A stretch of 64,000 nt of DNA from Thermohalobaculum sp039513195 (GTDB lineage Bacteria; Pseudomonadota; Alphaproteobacteria; Rhodobacterales; Rhodobacteraceae): positions 1-64,000 of the forward strand of contig JBCCRM010000025.1 in assembly GCA_039513195.1 (NCBI GenBank), given 5' to 3'. A model generated the notes under the pieces. The model saw only the letters and a list, made by a program, of their open reading frames with translations, had not been told where the DNA came from and ran no database searches. This document shows, piece after piece, positions 50,382 through 59,021 of the stretch. The position numbers and the translations under genes were made by a program. Position 1 is the first letter of the stretch. Each line of letters opens with the position of its first letter.

Positions 50382-51284
50382 ATGGGCTTGCGCTCCATCA
50401 TTTTGGGAGCAGCGGCGGGCGGAGGCTTGCCGCAATGGAATTGTGCGTGCCCGAATTGCGCGGCCGCCCGCTCGGGCGAGATCCCGCCCCAGACCCAGTC
50501 CTCGCTCGCCGTCAGCGTTGATGGTACCGACTGGGCCCTTTTAAACGCCTCTCCCGATATCGGCCTGCAGCTGCGCAGCACCCCGGCGCTGCACCCCAGC
50601 GGACAGAGGACGATCCCCGTCAGCACGGTTCTGCTGACAAATGGCGACATCGACCATGTGGCGGGCCTGCTGACCCTGCGGGAGAAGACGGCGTTTCGCC
50701 TGGTGATGACACCAGAGATCGCGAGTGTGATCGCGGCTAATCCGATTTTCTCTGCGCTGGACAGCGATTTGGTAGCACGGGTTGAGATTGGCCTAGACGA
50801 AGATTTCGACCTTCTCCGCGGGCTGACGGCGCGGTTGTTCCCGGTGCCAGGCAAAGTGCCTCTCTATATGGAGGGCGCGGAAGCGAACCTGGTTACAGAT
50901 TTGGAGGGGGAGCAAACCGTCGGCGTCGAGCTGTCCGACGGCGCGGCGCGCGCCTACTATATCCCCGGCTGCGCGCGGCTCACGTCCCGGCTGCGAGAGC
51001 GGCTTGAGGGGGCGGATCTGCTGTTCTTCGACGGCACGCTCTGGACCGATGACGAGATGATCCGCCTCGGTCTCGGCAAGAAGACGGGCGGCCGGATGGG
51101 CCACATCTCCATGAGCGGCGCGACGGGGTCGATAGAAGCGTTCAAAAATCTCGATATCGGGCGCAAAATCTTCGTCCACATGAACAATTCTAATCCCGTC
51201 TTGAACCCGGCCGCGCCGGAGCGGCGGGAGGCGGAAGCAGCGGGGTGGGAGATCGGGCAGGACGGGATGGCCGTCTCGATCTGA
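50382..51284 (+). CDS. pqqB: PQQ biosynthesis protein PqqB
   Basis: 300 residues of the metallo-beta-lactamase fold: SIILGAAAGGGLPQWNCACP with the Cys cluster typical of PqqB, LLNASPDIGLQL, LTNGDIDHVAGLLTLRE (metal site) and RMGHISMSGATGSIEAF. PqqB oxidises the cross-linked PqqA product during PQQ synthesis. Starts behind pqqA; the expected pqqCDE genes do not follow. Confidence 0.95.
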   Translation: MGLRSIILGAAAGGGLPQWNCACPNCAAARSGEIPPQTQSSLAVSVDGTDWALLNASPDIGLQLRSTPALHPSGQRTIPVSTVLLTNGDIDHVAGLLTLREKTAFRLVMTPEIASVIAANPIFSALDSDLVARVEIGLDEDFDLLRGLTARLFPVPGKVPLYMEGAEANLVTDLEGEQTVGVELSDGAARAYYIPGCARLTSRLRERLEGADLLFFDGTLWTDDEMIRLGLGKKTGGRMGHISMSGATGSIEAFKNLDIGRKIFVHMNNSNPVLNPAAPERREAEAAGWEIGQDGMAVSI

Positions 51285-51374
51285 CCCGCTGCGGTGCGGC
51301 TTGCCCCGTAGCGGGGCGGCGACTAGTCTCCGCCGCCGCAGTCAAAGCCGCCGAGAGTCCCGAGAGCCGCCGCC

Positions 51375-52475
51375 GTGAGCCCAGACCCCGCCGCAATGCT
51401 GGATATGCCGGACCGGATCGACCGGATCGTCTTCACCGGTGATCTGCTGCGGGTCGATGACCGGCGCGCGGCACGCGGGCTCAACCCGGATCGTGGCGAG
51501 GTCGCGTGGCTGAACGCGCTGATGGCGCCGGTTCTTTGTGACGTCCTGGATCTGCCAGCGGTGACCGTGCTGCTCGACGAAGTGACGGCGCCGGTCCGCC
51601 GCCAGGACGTCTATGCCATGCATGGGGTCGAGTTCACGGCGCAGGGCTGGGCCTGGTTCTACGACCGCCCGCTGTTGGCGGAGGCGGAGGCGGTGCTGGC
51701 GCCGCTCTTCGACGATGCGCTCGCGGTAGCCTTTGCGGCGCCCCCCTATTTGCGGCGGCTGTGGCAGGCCCGCGATGTCCCTTTTATCGACTTTGCCCTG
51801 CATCCGATCCGGTTCCTGGCGGACGATCTTCTGGGGTTGCGCAGCAATCTGGCACCTGTGGCTGCCGCACTGCAGGGGCATGTCCTGGCGGCGTCGACCC
51901 TGGCGCTGCCGATCCGGCTGTTGCAGGCGCAGGCGCGCTTGCATCTCGGCCCGGTGCCGGAGGCGGGATCGGTGCTTTTCCTGGGGCAAGACAGCCGGTC
52001 GGCCCCGTTGATTGCGGAGGGACGGCTGGCCGGGCTTGCCGATCTGCGACTTGCGCTCGTGGCGGCCGCGTCGCGCTACGGCAGCGCCTATTTCCACGCT
52101 GACCCAGTGGCAGACGATCCGGCGCTTTACGCCATGGTTGAAGCCATCCCGCGGGTGGAGTGGCTCACCGGCGATCTGCATGGCATCCTCGCGTCCGGCC
52201 GTCTCGCGAAGGTCGAAAGCCTGTCCGCGCCGGCGCTGATGGAGGCGGCGTTGTTGGGGCTGGAGACCGCCCGCCTCCTGCCTGGGGAGGCGGAGGCGGC
52301 CGGCCCCGGGGCGACGATCACGGCCGAGCGCTATGCGCCGATGCTGCCCGGGATCCTGGCGCCGCAAGTGTGGAGCGATGCTTTCCAGGGCGTGGCCGGC
52401 GCAGGCGGCGCGCCGGATCTGGCCGCAGGTCTGCTCCGCCAGTCCCGCTGGGCGTTGGAGGCAGCCCGTGTCTGA
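51375..52475 (+). CDS. Putative Kdo-type glycosyltransferase (KpsC/GT99-like)
   Basis: 366 residues. The C-terminal half has the pattern I associate with bacterial Kdo transferases of capsule/O-antigen systems: GSVLFLGQDSRSAPLIAEGR, YGSAYFHADPVADDP, VEWLTGDLHGILASG and KVESLSAPALMEAALLGLET. The N-terminal half is less familiar. The GTG start was chosen from the open frame. It overlaps the next glycosyltransferase gene. Probably adds sugars to a surface polysaccharide; moderate certainty. Confidence 0.6.
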   Translation: MSPDPAAMLDMPDRIDRIVFTGDLLRVDDRRAARGLNPDRGEVAWLNALMAPVLCDVLDLPAVTVLLDEVTAPVRRQDVYAMHGVEFTAQGWAWFYDRPLLAEAEAVLAPLFDDALAVAFAAPPYLRRLWQARDVPFIDFALHPIRFLADDLLGLRSNLAPVAAALQGHVLAASTLALPIRLLQAQARLHLGPVPEAGSVLFLGQDSRSAPLIAEGRLAGLADLRLALVAAASRYGSAYFHADPVADDPALYAMVEAIPRVEWLTGDLHGILASGRLAKVESLSAPALMEAALLGLETARLLPGEAEAAGPGATITAERYAPMLPGILAPQVWSDAFQGVAGAGGAPDLAAGLLRQSRWALEAARV

Positions 52476-54159
52476 CGCACCGCTCCTCCTCGACCTGACC
52501 GATCTGATCACGCACCGGCACGCGAAGTCGCCGTCGCTGGACCTCCTCCTCGGCCACCGCTACGCGGTCCATGCGGCGTCGAAGCCGGCAGAGAGCCGCG
52601 TCTTCGCCATGGCGGGTCTGCGGGGCCTCACGGTGTTGCCGGACCGGGAGGTGGCCAGTTTGCTCGTCGATCTCGATGCCCGTTGGCTGCGGGGCGTCCG
52701 GCCGCTGCAAAGCCCAGGGATCGCGCGGTTGGAGCTTATGCTGGAGGACCCCGCCGATCTCTCGGCCGGGACCGTGGAGGAACGGCGCCGTCTCGCCGAC
52801 CATGCAGGCGCCTGGGTGTGGCTGGGCCCCGGATTGGCGGAAAGTCGGGTCGGGAGCGCGGCGGGATCGCTGTTGCAGCGGAAGGCGCTTCGCGCGGCGG
52901 TCCTGCGGTGGTGCGAAGTCACGGCGCTCGACAGCCCCGGTTTTGGGCCGCCGCCGCGGGCGGAGCGGCCGATCGCCGACGTCTTCGCCTCGGTTCCCTG
53001 CGCGCTGATTGCCCAAAGCGACAACCTGGCGCGGCGCATCGCGGGTCTGACCGAAAGAGCAGTGCCGCATGTGCTGCCGCCAGGTCCGCTGTTCCCGACG
53101 GCGCCGGAGGCCGCCGATGGGCCGCCCATATTCGCCGCCTTCGGGCCGGTTACCGCTGCCTCCAACCTCACGGCGCTGTTGACCGCGTGGCGCCAGATGG
53201 CCGAACGGCGCGGGCTTGCCAACACGCCTAAGTTGGAAATCCTCGGGCCCCGCTGCCCATCGGCGCCCAGTGCGGCGGCCTTGCTGGACCGATGCCCGGC
53301 GCTGGCGGTGCCGGTGATGGAAAGGCCGCAGCCGACGCTCAGGGAGATGGCTGCCACCCTCGACCGGACGACGGCGGTGCTGGCGCCGGACCTGGCTTCG
53401 GACTGGCCTCTGCCGGTTGCCGAGGCGGTGGCCCGTGGCGTGCCGGTTGTCGCCGCCGATTTGCCGGAGATGCGGGAGGCCGGGGGCGCGGCGCCGACCT
53501 ATCTCTCGCCAGTCGCAATGGACCGATGGTTGGCGGAGATAGCCCGCCTGGAGGATCTGCCGCGGGAGGCGGGCCACCCGCCACGGCGCAATCCGCAACC
53601 CTCGCCGGGATGGGACGCGCATCTGGCCTCGTTAGACGAGCTTGTGCGATGCCTCGCAGCGCAGACCGGGGATCGTCGGGCGCCGCCCCCGCCTGGGGAG
53701 CGGTTGGCCGTGCAGCCGCCTATTCCCGCCGCGGAAACGCTGCTACCCGTCCGTCCGCCGCTGGAGCCGGCCAAAGCCCTAATCGATAGCGCCGATAGCC
53801 GCCGCGACCTTGGTGATTTTGCCGCGGCGGCGGAGGGGTATGCGGGTGCCCTCCGCCACGACCCCAATGTTGCTGCCCATTGGGTGCAGCTCGGCCACAT
53901 GCTCAAAGAGATCGGCGGCTTCGACGGGGCCGAGGCGTGCTACCGGAAGGCACAGGCGCTGACGCCTGATGACCCGGACCTGGACCTGCAGATGGGCCAT
54001 TTAGCCAATCGCCGCGGCCGCCCGGGCAACGCCCTGGAACTCTACCACCTGGCGCTGGCGCGGGCGCCGCATGATGCGGAGATCGCCCATCACATTGCCG
54101 AGACAGAACGCCGCTTCGCCCTCCTTTTCGGTGCCGAAACGGGGTCGCAGCCCGATTGA
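52468..54159 (+). CDS. Glycosyltransferase (GT4-like) with C-terminal TPR
   Basis: 563 residues from GTG 52468 overlapping the previous stop. The middle region resembles GT-B transferases (IFAAFGPVTAASNLTALLTA, then DWPLPVAEAVARGVPVVAAD, the donor-sugar ExxxxGxPV motif). A Pro-rich linker leads to TPRs near 430-550 (SRRDLGDFAAAAEGYAGALR, AAHWVQLGHMLKEIGGFDGA). It likely cooperates with the preceding transferase in surface glycan assembly. Confidence 0.7.
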   Translation: MSDAPLLLDLTDLITHRHAKSPSLDLLLGHRYAVHAASKPAESRVFAMAGLRGLTVLPDREVASLLVDLDARWLRGVRPLQSPGIARLELMLEDPADLSAGTVEERRRLADHAGAWVWLGPGLAESRVGSAAGSLLQRKALRAAVLRWCEVTALDSPGFGPPPRAERPIADVFASVPCALIAQSDNLARRIAGLTERAVPHVLPPGPLFPTAPEAADGPPIFAAFGPVTAASNLTALLTAWRQMAERRGLANTPKLEILGPRCPSAPSAAALLDRCPALAVPVMERPQPTLREMAATLDRTTAVLAPDLASDWPLPVAEAVARGVPVVAADLPEMREAGGAAPTYLSPVAMDRWLAEIARLEDLPREAGHPPRRNPQPSPGWDAHLASLDELVRCLAAQTGDRRAPPPPGERLAVQPPIPAAETLLPVRPPLEPAKALIDSADSRRDLGDFAAAAEGYAGALRHDPNVAAHWVQLGHMLKEIGGFDGAEACYRKAQALTPDDPDLDLQMGHLANRRGRPGNALELYHLALARAPHDAEIAHHIAETERRFALLFGAETGSQPD

Positions 54160-54228
54160 GCATGGTCGCGTGCTTGCATCGTGGCGAGGGCGGCAGTAAC
54201 GGTATCCCCGCCTCAGGACGCCTCCGGC

Positions 54229-54304
54229 GCCGGCTTAGCTCAGTTGGTAGAGCAGCGCTCTTGTAAAGCGAAGGTCGTGGGTTCGAGTCCCTCAGCCGGC
54301 ACCA
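54229..54304 (+). tRNA. tRNA-Thr (TGT anticodon)
   Basis: GCCGGCTTAGCTCAGTTGGT opens the gene; the anticodon loop CTTGTAA gives TGT, the T arm is GGTTCGAGTCC, and the acceptor closes with AGCCGGC, A and an encoded CCA. The cloverleaf is complete at 76 nt. Confidence 0.95.
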
Positions 54305-54439
54305 TCTCAACTCGATAACATAATGATTTTGAAATAATAATTTGCCCCTTCACCAATCTATTCTCTCCAACAGTTCCACCGACCATTCCTCGCCGAGATC
54401 GCTGCGAGGACTGACGCGCCGACAGGAATGGTGTGTTGG

Positions 54440-54740
54440 AGCATAACGACCCAAGTTTGGGCTGTCCGCATCGAGTGGTCCGGGTGAGGTGTGGGTGCAT
54501 GACCCACCGGGACCGCGGCTTCGTAGAATGGGGCAGGTCTGCGGCGACTCTGTCGTTGCCACAGCTCTCCTCGACCGCCTCCTCCATCATGCCGTCGTCG
54601 TCCAGATGGAAGGCGCGAGCTACCGGCCTGATCCCACGCGGATCCCAGTTGCGAGCACGTCCGCGAGAGCGTTCCAACCAGGCCGCCGCCGGCTCCGAAA
54701 CGCCGCGGCCGACGGCCCAAAAAACAGGAGCCTCCATCGC
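54440..54740 (+). pseudogene. IS21-family IstB remnant
   Basis: The forward strand shows the IstB C-terminus split over two frames: DRGFVEWG, then after a frameshift near 54530 GDSVVATALLDRLLHHAVVV, followed by QMEGASYR. The Walker motifs and the istA gene are gone. It is a short dead remnant lying 136 bases after tRNA-Thr. Confidence 0.55.
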
Positions 54741-54818
54741 TGCACCCGCTGGTTACCGAACCCGCCAGGTGGGGATGTGCGCTCCGCTCCTCCGGGGAAA
54801 TTGGATCGGCATTGACAT

Positions 54819-55667
54819 TCAGTCGACAGTTTCTGCCAACCGGCCGATCCAACGCGGTGTTTCGCGGGCGTCGACCGTTGCCTCTCGGATCAGCCAGTCG
54901 AAATGCGTCGACAGGAGGCTGAGGCGGCTCGGCTCTCGGAACGCAAGGTAGAAGCGCCCAACATAGATGACGCCCATCAGCGGGCCGAAGAGGGTGACGG
55001 GGGCCGAGAAGACGCGGCGCGCGTCGAAGAGATGGATGCGGAGCGAGGGATAGAGGGCCTCGGCGGTCTCCGACAAACGCTGCGTCTGCTCGCGGCGCGC
55101 GGCGCGATCCAGCCCCTGCCAGTAGCCGGTGCCCTGGGCAAAGGCCTCCAGCTCTTGATAGGGCATCGCAATCTCGTATTCGGTGGCATCGCTCCGCAGC
55201 CAGTCGAGATTGTCCTGCATGGCGCGCACGGCCTGGTCGGGCGTCTTGCCGAGGAAGGCCGCGTATTCCCAACGCATCACCGCCTCCGTCTTTAGGACGT
55301 CAGGCAGCGTAGCGGGGACATGGCGGATCTTGTAGCCGCTCGCCTCGCGATGCCAGTCGAGCAGCTGCGCATCGGCCGAGGTGCGTGCAGCCTCCGTGAC
55401 CCGCAAGGCGGCTTCGATCACGTCGCCGGGTCTCTCCGGACGCTCGGTGAGGCCGAGCAGCCAATCGGCGCTCACCTCCAGGGCAGCGGCACAGCCGGCG
55501 GCGAGATGGGCGTTCGGCAACCGGGCTGTGTCCGGGTCCAGCATTTGCGAGATGGTGGAGCGGTTGACACCGGTTGTGCGCGCCAAAGCGCTGAGATTGA
55601 ACTGCTTGTCGGCCATCGCGAGGGCGAGCCTGTCGCGGAACATCGCGGCGCGAGCGCGTTTGTCCAT
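54819..55667 (-). CDS. XRE-type HTH transcriptional regulator
   Basis: 282 residues with an N-terminal helix-turn-helix (FNLSALARTTGVNRSTISQM, about 23-42) and a helical ligand or dimer domain containing KTEAVMRWEYAAFLGKTPDQ and LFDARRVFSAPVTLFGPLMG. The C-terminal part resembles regulators that read catabolic signals, but the target is unknown. It is divergent from the DUF2061 gene with a 121-base spacer. Confidence 0.75.
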   Translation of the reverse strand: MDKRARAAMFRDRLALAMADKQFNLSALARTTGVNRSTISQMLDPDTARLPNAHLAAGCAAALEVSADWLLGLTERPERPGDVIEAALRVTEAARTSADAQLLDWHREASGYKIRHVPATLPDVLKTEAVMRWEYAAFLGKTPDQAVRAMQDNLDWLRSDATEYEIAMPYQELEAFAQGTGYWQGLDRAARREQTQRLSETAEALYPSLRIHLFDARRVFSAPVTLFGPLMGVIYVGRFYLAFREPSRLSLLSTHFDWLIREATVDARETPRWIGRLAETVD

Positions 55668-55788
55668 TTTAGAGGGTTTTGTCGATTATAATCATCATAC
55701 TTGGTATTTTGTCGCTCGAAGACAGAATGCACAACATTGGCAAGTCCTGCTAGCCCTGCCGTCATTGGAGTTGAGCAAGGACAAAGCG

Positions 55789-55998
55789 ATGGAAAAGACG
55801 GAGCGCACGATCGCGAAGGCTGTGAGCTGGCAGCTTTTGGGTCTGGGGGTCATGGCGCTGATTGGCTATGCGATAACCGGATCTGTTGCCCAAAGCGGCG
55901 CTTTGGCGGCCGTCACCTCGGCTGTCGGGTTCGTCAGCTATGTCGTTCATGAGCGGGTTTGGGCGAGGATTGGCTGGGGCCGCGGGCAGAGACCGTGA
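55789..55998 (+). CDS. DUF2061 small membrane protein
   Basis: 69 residues with two transmembrane helices: MEKTERTIAKAVSWQLLGLG, then AVTSAVGFVSYVVHERVWAR. The RTIAKAVSWQ start and the YxxHERVW motif are diagnostic of DUF2061. Function unknown. Monocistronic. Confidence 0.8.
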   Translation: MEKTERTIAKAVSWQLLGLGVMALIGYAITGSVAQSGALAAVTSAVGFVSYVVHERVWARIGWGRGQRP

Positions 55999-56273
55999 TG
56001 GATATGCCCCAAGAGAACAGCAGAATTTCCCGTCAGTGCCGTCGTCGAAGACGGCTTTCACGTCCTGGGTAGGAGTTCATTGGTTCGGCGGCACCGCCAT
56101 TCGCTGTGTGCGGCACCCTAAGGTGGGGCAGTGAAATCTGGATCGTAACGCTTTGGGAAACGCGCTGGCGCACGGGATGGTCGCATGCCGAGCCGTCATG
56201 CCGAGCGACCATGCGTGTCGCCGCATCGATAGTGCCGTTGCCGAGCGTCACGGCCTTCGCCCGTGCCGGCACG
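55999..56273. other. Non-coding gap before element A copy 3
   Basis: No gene is supported. The sequence near 56040-56160 looks like decayed coding DNA but I cannot name a source. Confidence 0.3.
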
Positions 56274-56380
56274 AGAGCGCTTTCCGACCCGATTGCATCG
56301 GTTCTCGCGCTCTCAGGTATTGTTTGCGCCAATTTTCCCGATGCCAATCTGGTTCAGATCAGCTGTAACATGCGCTAGCG
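56274..56380. repeat. Dispersed palindromic element A, copy 3
   Basis: AGAGCGCTTTCCGACCCGAT and TGCATCGGTTCTCGCGCT match copy 1 almost exactly at the left; GCCAATCTGGTTCAGATC and TGCGCTAGCG end it. The internal CCGATtgcATCGG palindrome is perfect here too. Confidence 0.8.
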
Positions 56381-56422
56381 GCCGTAAGTCAGCTGGGCCG
56401 CGCCGCTGTTATCCAGCCGGGA

Positions 56423-56755
56423 TCACCAGCGACGGTGAATAATGATCGGCGGCGGAGGGGGATGTCGCCTCCTGCGCAGAGCCCAATGCGCGGCCCGGCG
56501 CCGGCGAAATGCGACGCCCCCGCGCCTTCGGTGCCGCGGCGGACGCCGACGGCCGGGTCGGCCCGGCCGCGGTCCACGTTGTGCCAGTACCTCGCCTTCG
56601 GCTGGCCGATCCGGCCGCTGTTTGCGACCGGCTTGGTCCGGGACCGCCGCGTCCGGTGCGGAGGTGATGCCGGATGCGGCATTGGCACAGGCAAAGGCAA
56701 GAAGGCCGGCCAGGACGCTGCGCCTTGTGGCCTGCTTGGTCGGAGCATCACTCAT
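56423..56755 (-). CDS. Small basic secreted protein
   Basis: About 110 residues: a Tat/Sec-like signal (TRRSVLAGLLAFACANAASG) and a low-complexity Arg/Pro-rich tail ending PPPPPIIIHRRW. The ATG overlaps the stop of the HdeA-like gene by 8 bases, supporting an operon. The low complexity makes the mature part uncertain, and another frame is also open here. Confidence 0.4.
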   Translation of the reverse strand: MSDAPTKQATRRSVLAGLLAFACANAASGITSAPDAAVPDQAGRKQRPDRPAEGEVLAQRGPRPGRPGRRRPPRHRRRGGVAFRRRRAAHWALRRRRHPPPPPIIIHRRW

Positions 56756-57137
56756 TGTCGACACCATGCGCCGAACGCATCGTCGCCAATGCTGGGGCGG
56801 TCGGGCTGTCTAGGCAGAGATCGAAGAACACCGTTTCGACCTCGATGATTTGCTCGACGCTGATCTCCAGACGGTCGACCCCGCCGAGCACGAAGCCATG
56901 AAGGAAAGAGATCGAGCGGTCGCGATCGTCGCCTGCTTGCCCCATCAGGTCTTTGCAGGAGACTTCCTCGAGAGTGAAGATTTCGTCGGGTTCTGGCCCG
57001 CTGCCCTGGGCCGCCGACAACGAAGGCGACACTAGCAAAGCGGCAGCAAGGATGACCGATGGCCGCGTAAGCGTGCCAATGGAACAGTCAAACATCCGCT
57101 GTTGGACGACGGTCGTTCTCGCAAGAGACAGCTTCAT
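56748..57137 (-). CDS. HdeA-like periplasmic protein
   Basis: 129 residues. A hydrophobic stretch (SVILAAALLVSPSLSAAQG) forms the signal region. The mature part has FTLEEVSCKDLMGQAGDDRD, FLHGFVLGGVD and VFFDLCLDSPTAPAL: two Cys spaced as in the HdeA acid-chaperone fold, with the C.x.P pattern near the end. AGGA precedes ATG 57137; ATG 57095 is an alternative start. Confidence 0.6.
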   Translation of the reverse strand: MKLSLARTTVVQQRMFDCSIGTLTRPSVILAAALLVSPSLSAAQGSGPEPDEIFTLEEVSCKDLMGQAGDDRDRSISFLHGFVLGGVDRLEISVEQIIEVETVFFDLCLDSPTAPALATMRSAHGVDNE

Positions 57138-57296
57138 GAAGTCCTGCCTTTCACTGGATGAAAAGGGGCGATGGCGTGGATCGTGGCGGCGTGATTTTTG
57201 CGGGCTGCCCGATCGGAGAGGAAGATTGGAGGCGGAGCCGCCATCGACCCCATGGGGCAGATCGGCACCAACGGCCGAACAACTTACCGGCCCGCA

Positions 57297-58568
57297 TCAA
57301 CTGGCGTCACCGGGCGTGTAGTTCGGGGGGGTCTCCCGCCATGGACCGCCCTGTTCGCCAATGTCGCGCCCCAGATTGTAGAGCGAGCGCATATACGCCT
57401 GGTCGAAGGGTTCCTCTGCGACGCCATCGAAGCTTCGCGGCACCCAGAGGACCTTGAAATCGGTGCCGTCGCGCTCTGTAATGGCGTAGATCTTGTAGAG
57501 GTCACCCGACCCCGAGCCGCCGATCAGGCTGGAGACGGCTTTTCCGGCAATGGAGAGAACGCCAAGCTCTACCGGCTCGTAGGGCTTTTCGAGCGTGTTG
57601 TTCACGATGACGTAGAGCGTCCGGTCGACCTTGGCGCCGAGCGCTTTGTCAACGTCGACAATGGGCACTTCGGCGCTGAACAACATGACCTGCTGGCTCG
57701 CGCCACCATCGACATGAAGCTCATCGTGGGTCGTGCCATCCGGGCTCATGGCCGGGATCACGACCGGCGGGAAAACCGCGGGGATGGCTGAAGATGCGCG
57801 GACAAGATCGCGGATCAGAGTTAGGGCCTCCGGGTGCCGGGTCTCGGCGATCGCGGTCACGTTCCAGATCACTGGGCGGGCGGCGTCCAGATTGGTTGTG
57901 CCGATCAGCAAGACGCGCCCGCGCTCGGCCTCCCGGGCGAGCGCATCGACAATCTCTTCGTCGACATATCGGTCGACCAAAGCGTTGTAGCCTGCCGGGT
58001 CGGACATAGACGTGCCGCCGGTGATGGCGGCAAATGGCGACGGCTCCAACAGGTCGGCGGTCGAATAGTCGGTGTAGAGCTCGCGCAGATTGGCGTCGTA
58101 GTCCGGGCCCAGAAACGCGAAGAGGCCGATGATTGCGCCCGTGCTGACACCGCTCACGATGTCGAATTCCGGGCGGTCGCCACGCTCGGTCCAACCGGCA
58201 AGAATGCCGGCACCGAAGGCCCCGTCAGCGCCCCCGCCCGACAGGGCGAGCCCAGTCTCGGTAAGCTGCCCGCCGGTATCGAGCGCCTCGCCGTGCAGGC
58301 GCCGGCCGCGCTCGATCATCTCGGCCCGGACGGCGTCAATTTGGGTCTCGTCGATGGCGTCGCCCCATGCTCGCAGAAGCCCCGGGATCCCGTAGGGTGC
58401 TGCGCTGCCGATCTCTGCCTCGCCAATCGGCGAGCGGGTCGCAGTCGTGCAAGCGCCGAGTATCACGAGCGCGAACAAGGCCAACGGGCACCAGAGGTTT
58501 GGCAAGCGGGAGCGTCGTCGTGCACCCTGGCCCCTGGCGGCGATGGCGGTCGTTCTAGGGCGTGCCAT
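57297..58568 (-). CDS. Patatin-like phospholipase lipoprotein
   Basis: About 423 residues. The lipobox LGAC after LALFALVI makes it a lipoprotein. Patatin signatures: oxyanion loop ALSGGGADGAFGAG, nucleophile elbow SGVSTGAIIG (GxSxG) and the catalytic Asp in HVDGGASQQ. It hydrolyses acyl esters of phospholipids or polymers at the envelope. Start ATG 58568 gives a basic n-region; upstream in-frame ATGs exist up to 58634. Confidence 0.88.
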   Translation of the reverse strand: MARPRTTAIAARGQGARRRSRLPNLWCPLALFALVILGACTTATRSPIGEAEIGSAAPYGIPGLLRAWGDAIDETQIDAVRAEMIERGRRLHGEALDTGGQLTETGLALSGGGADGAFGAGILAGWTERGDRPEFDIVSGVSTGAIIGLFAFLGPDYDANLRELYTDYSTADLLEPSPFAAITGGTSMSDPAGYNALVDRYVDEEIVDALAREAERGRVLLIGTTNLDAARPVIWNVTAIAETRHPEALTLIRDLVRASSAIPAVFPPVVIPAMSPDGTTHDELHVDGGASQQVMLFSAEVPIVDVDKALGAKVDRTLYVIVNNTLEKPYEPVELGVLSIAGKAVSSLIGGSGSGDLYKIYAITERDGTDFKVLWVPRSFDGVAEEPFDQAYMRSLYNLGRDIGEQGGPWRETPPNYTPGDAS

Positions 58569-59021
58569 CGCCTCTTCGGCCATGCATGTCATCATGTTCA
58601 TACGCCAGTTCAGGAATGGTCTTGCGGGTGCCAAAGGTTAACGCCCAACCATCTCTCCTCACAGGACCATTCCCGCTGCGTTTCGGACCGATGACGACGG
58701 CACACGCGGTGTTTATCGCGCCGTGAAGGTGGCGAGCATTGCCACGCGCCAAAAGTGCCAAACCGGTTGTCCAAGATCGGGAAGCCGTTCAAGAGACGAA
58801 AGCTCCAGCCAATCCCATGGGCAAGCACCGCTGCAAACCACAAAGAAAGAAGGTCTGTCACAGATGCGCAGTTGCGCGGTGTTCGGGTCACTAACGATAG
58901 CGTGATGGAAGGCGGGTGTGTCATGTTCGGACAGGTAGGCGCGGCAGCCTTCTGATTGCAACCGGGCCGGCCGGAGCAATCTCCGGCCAACCGGAACCCG
59001 TGGCGATAGAGAGCAACAGCC
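58569..59021. other. Intergenic region upstream of the patatin gene
   Basis: About 450 bases with no supported gene. It lies downstream of the LysR gene and upstream of the patatin gene, both on the minus strand, and should contain the latter's promoter. I see no repeat or RNA structure in it. Confidence 0.35.
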
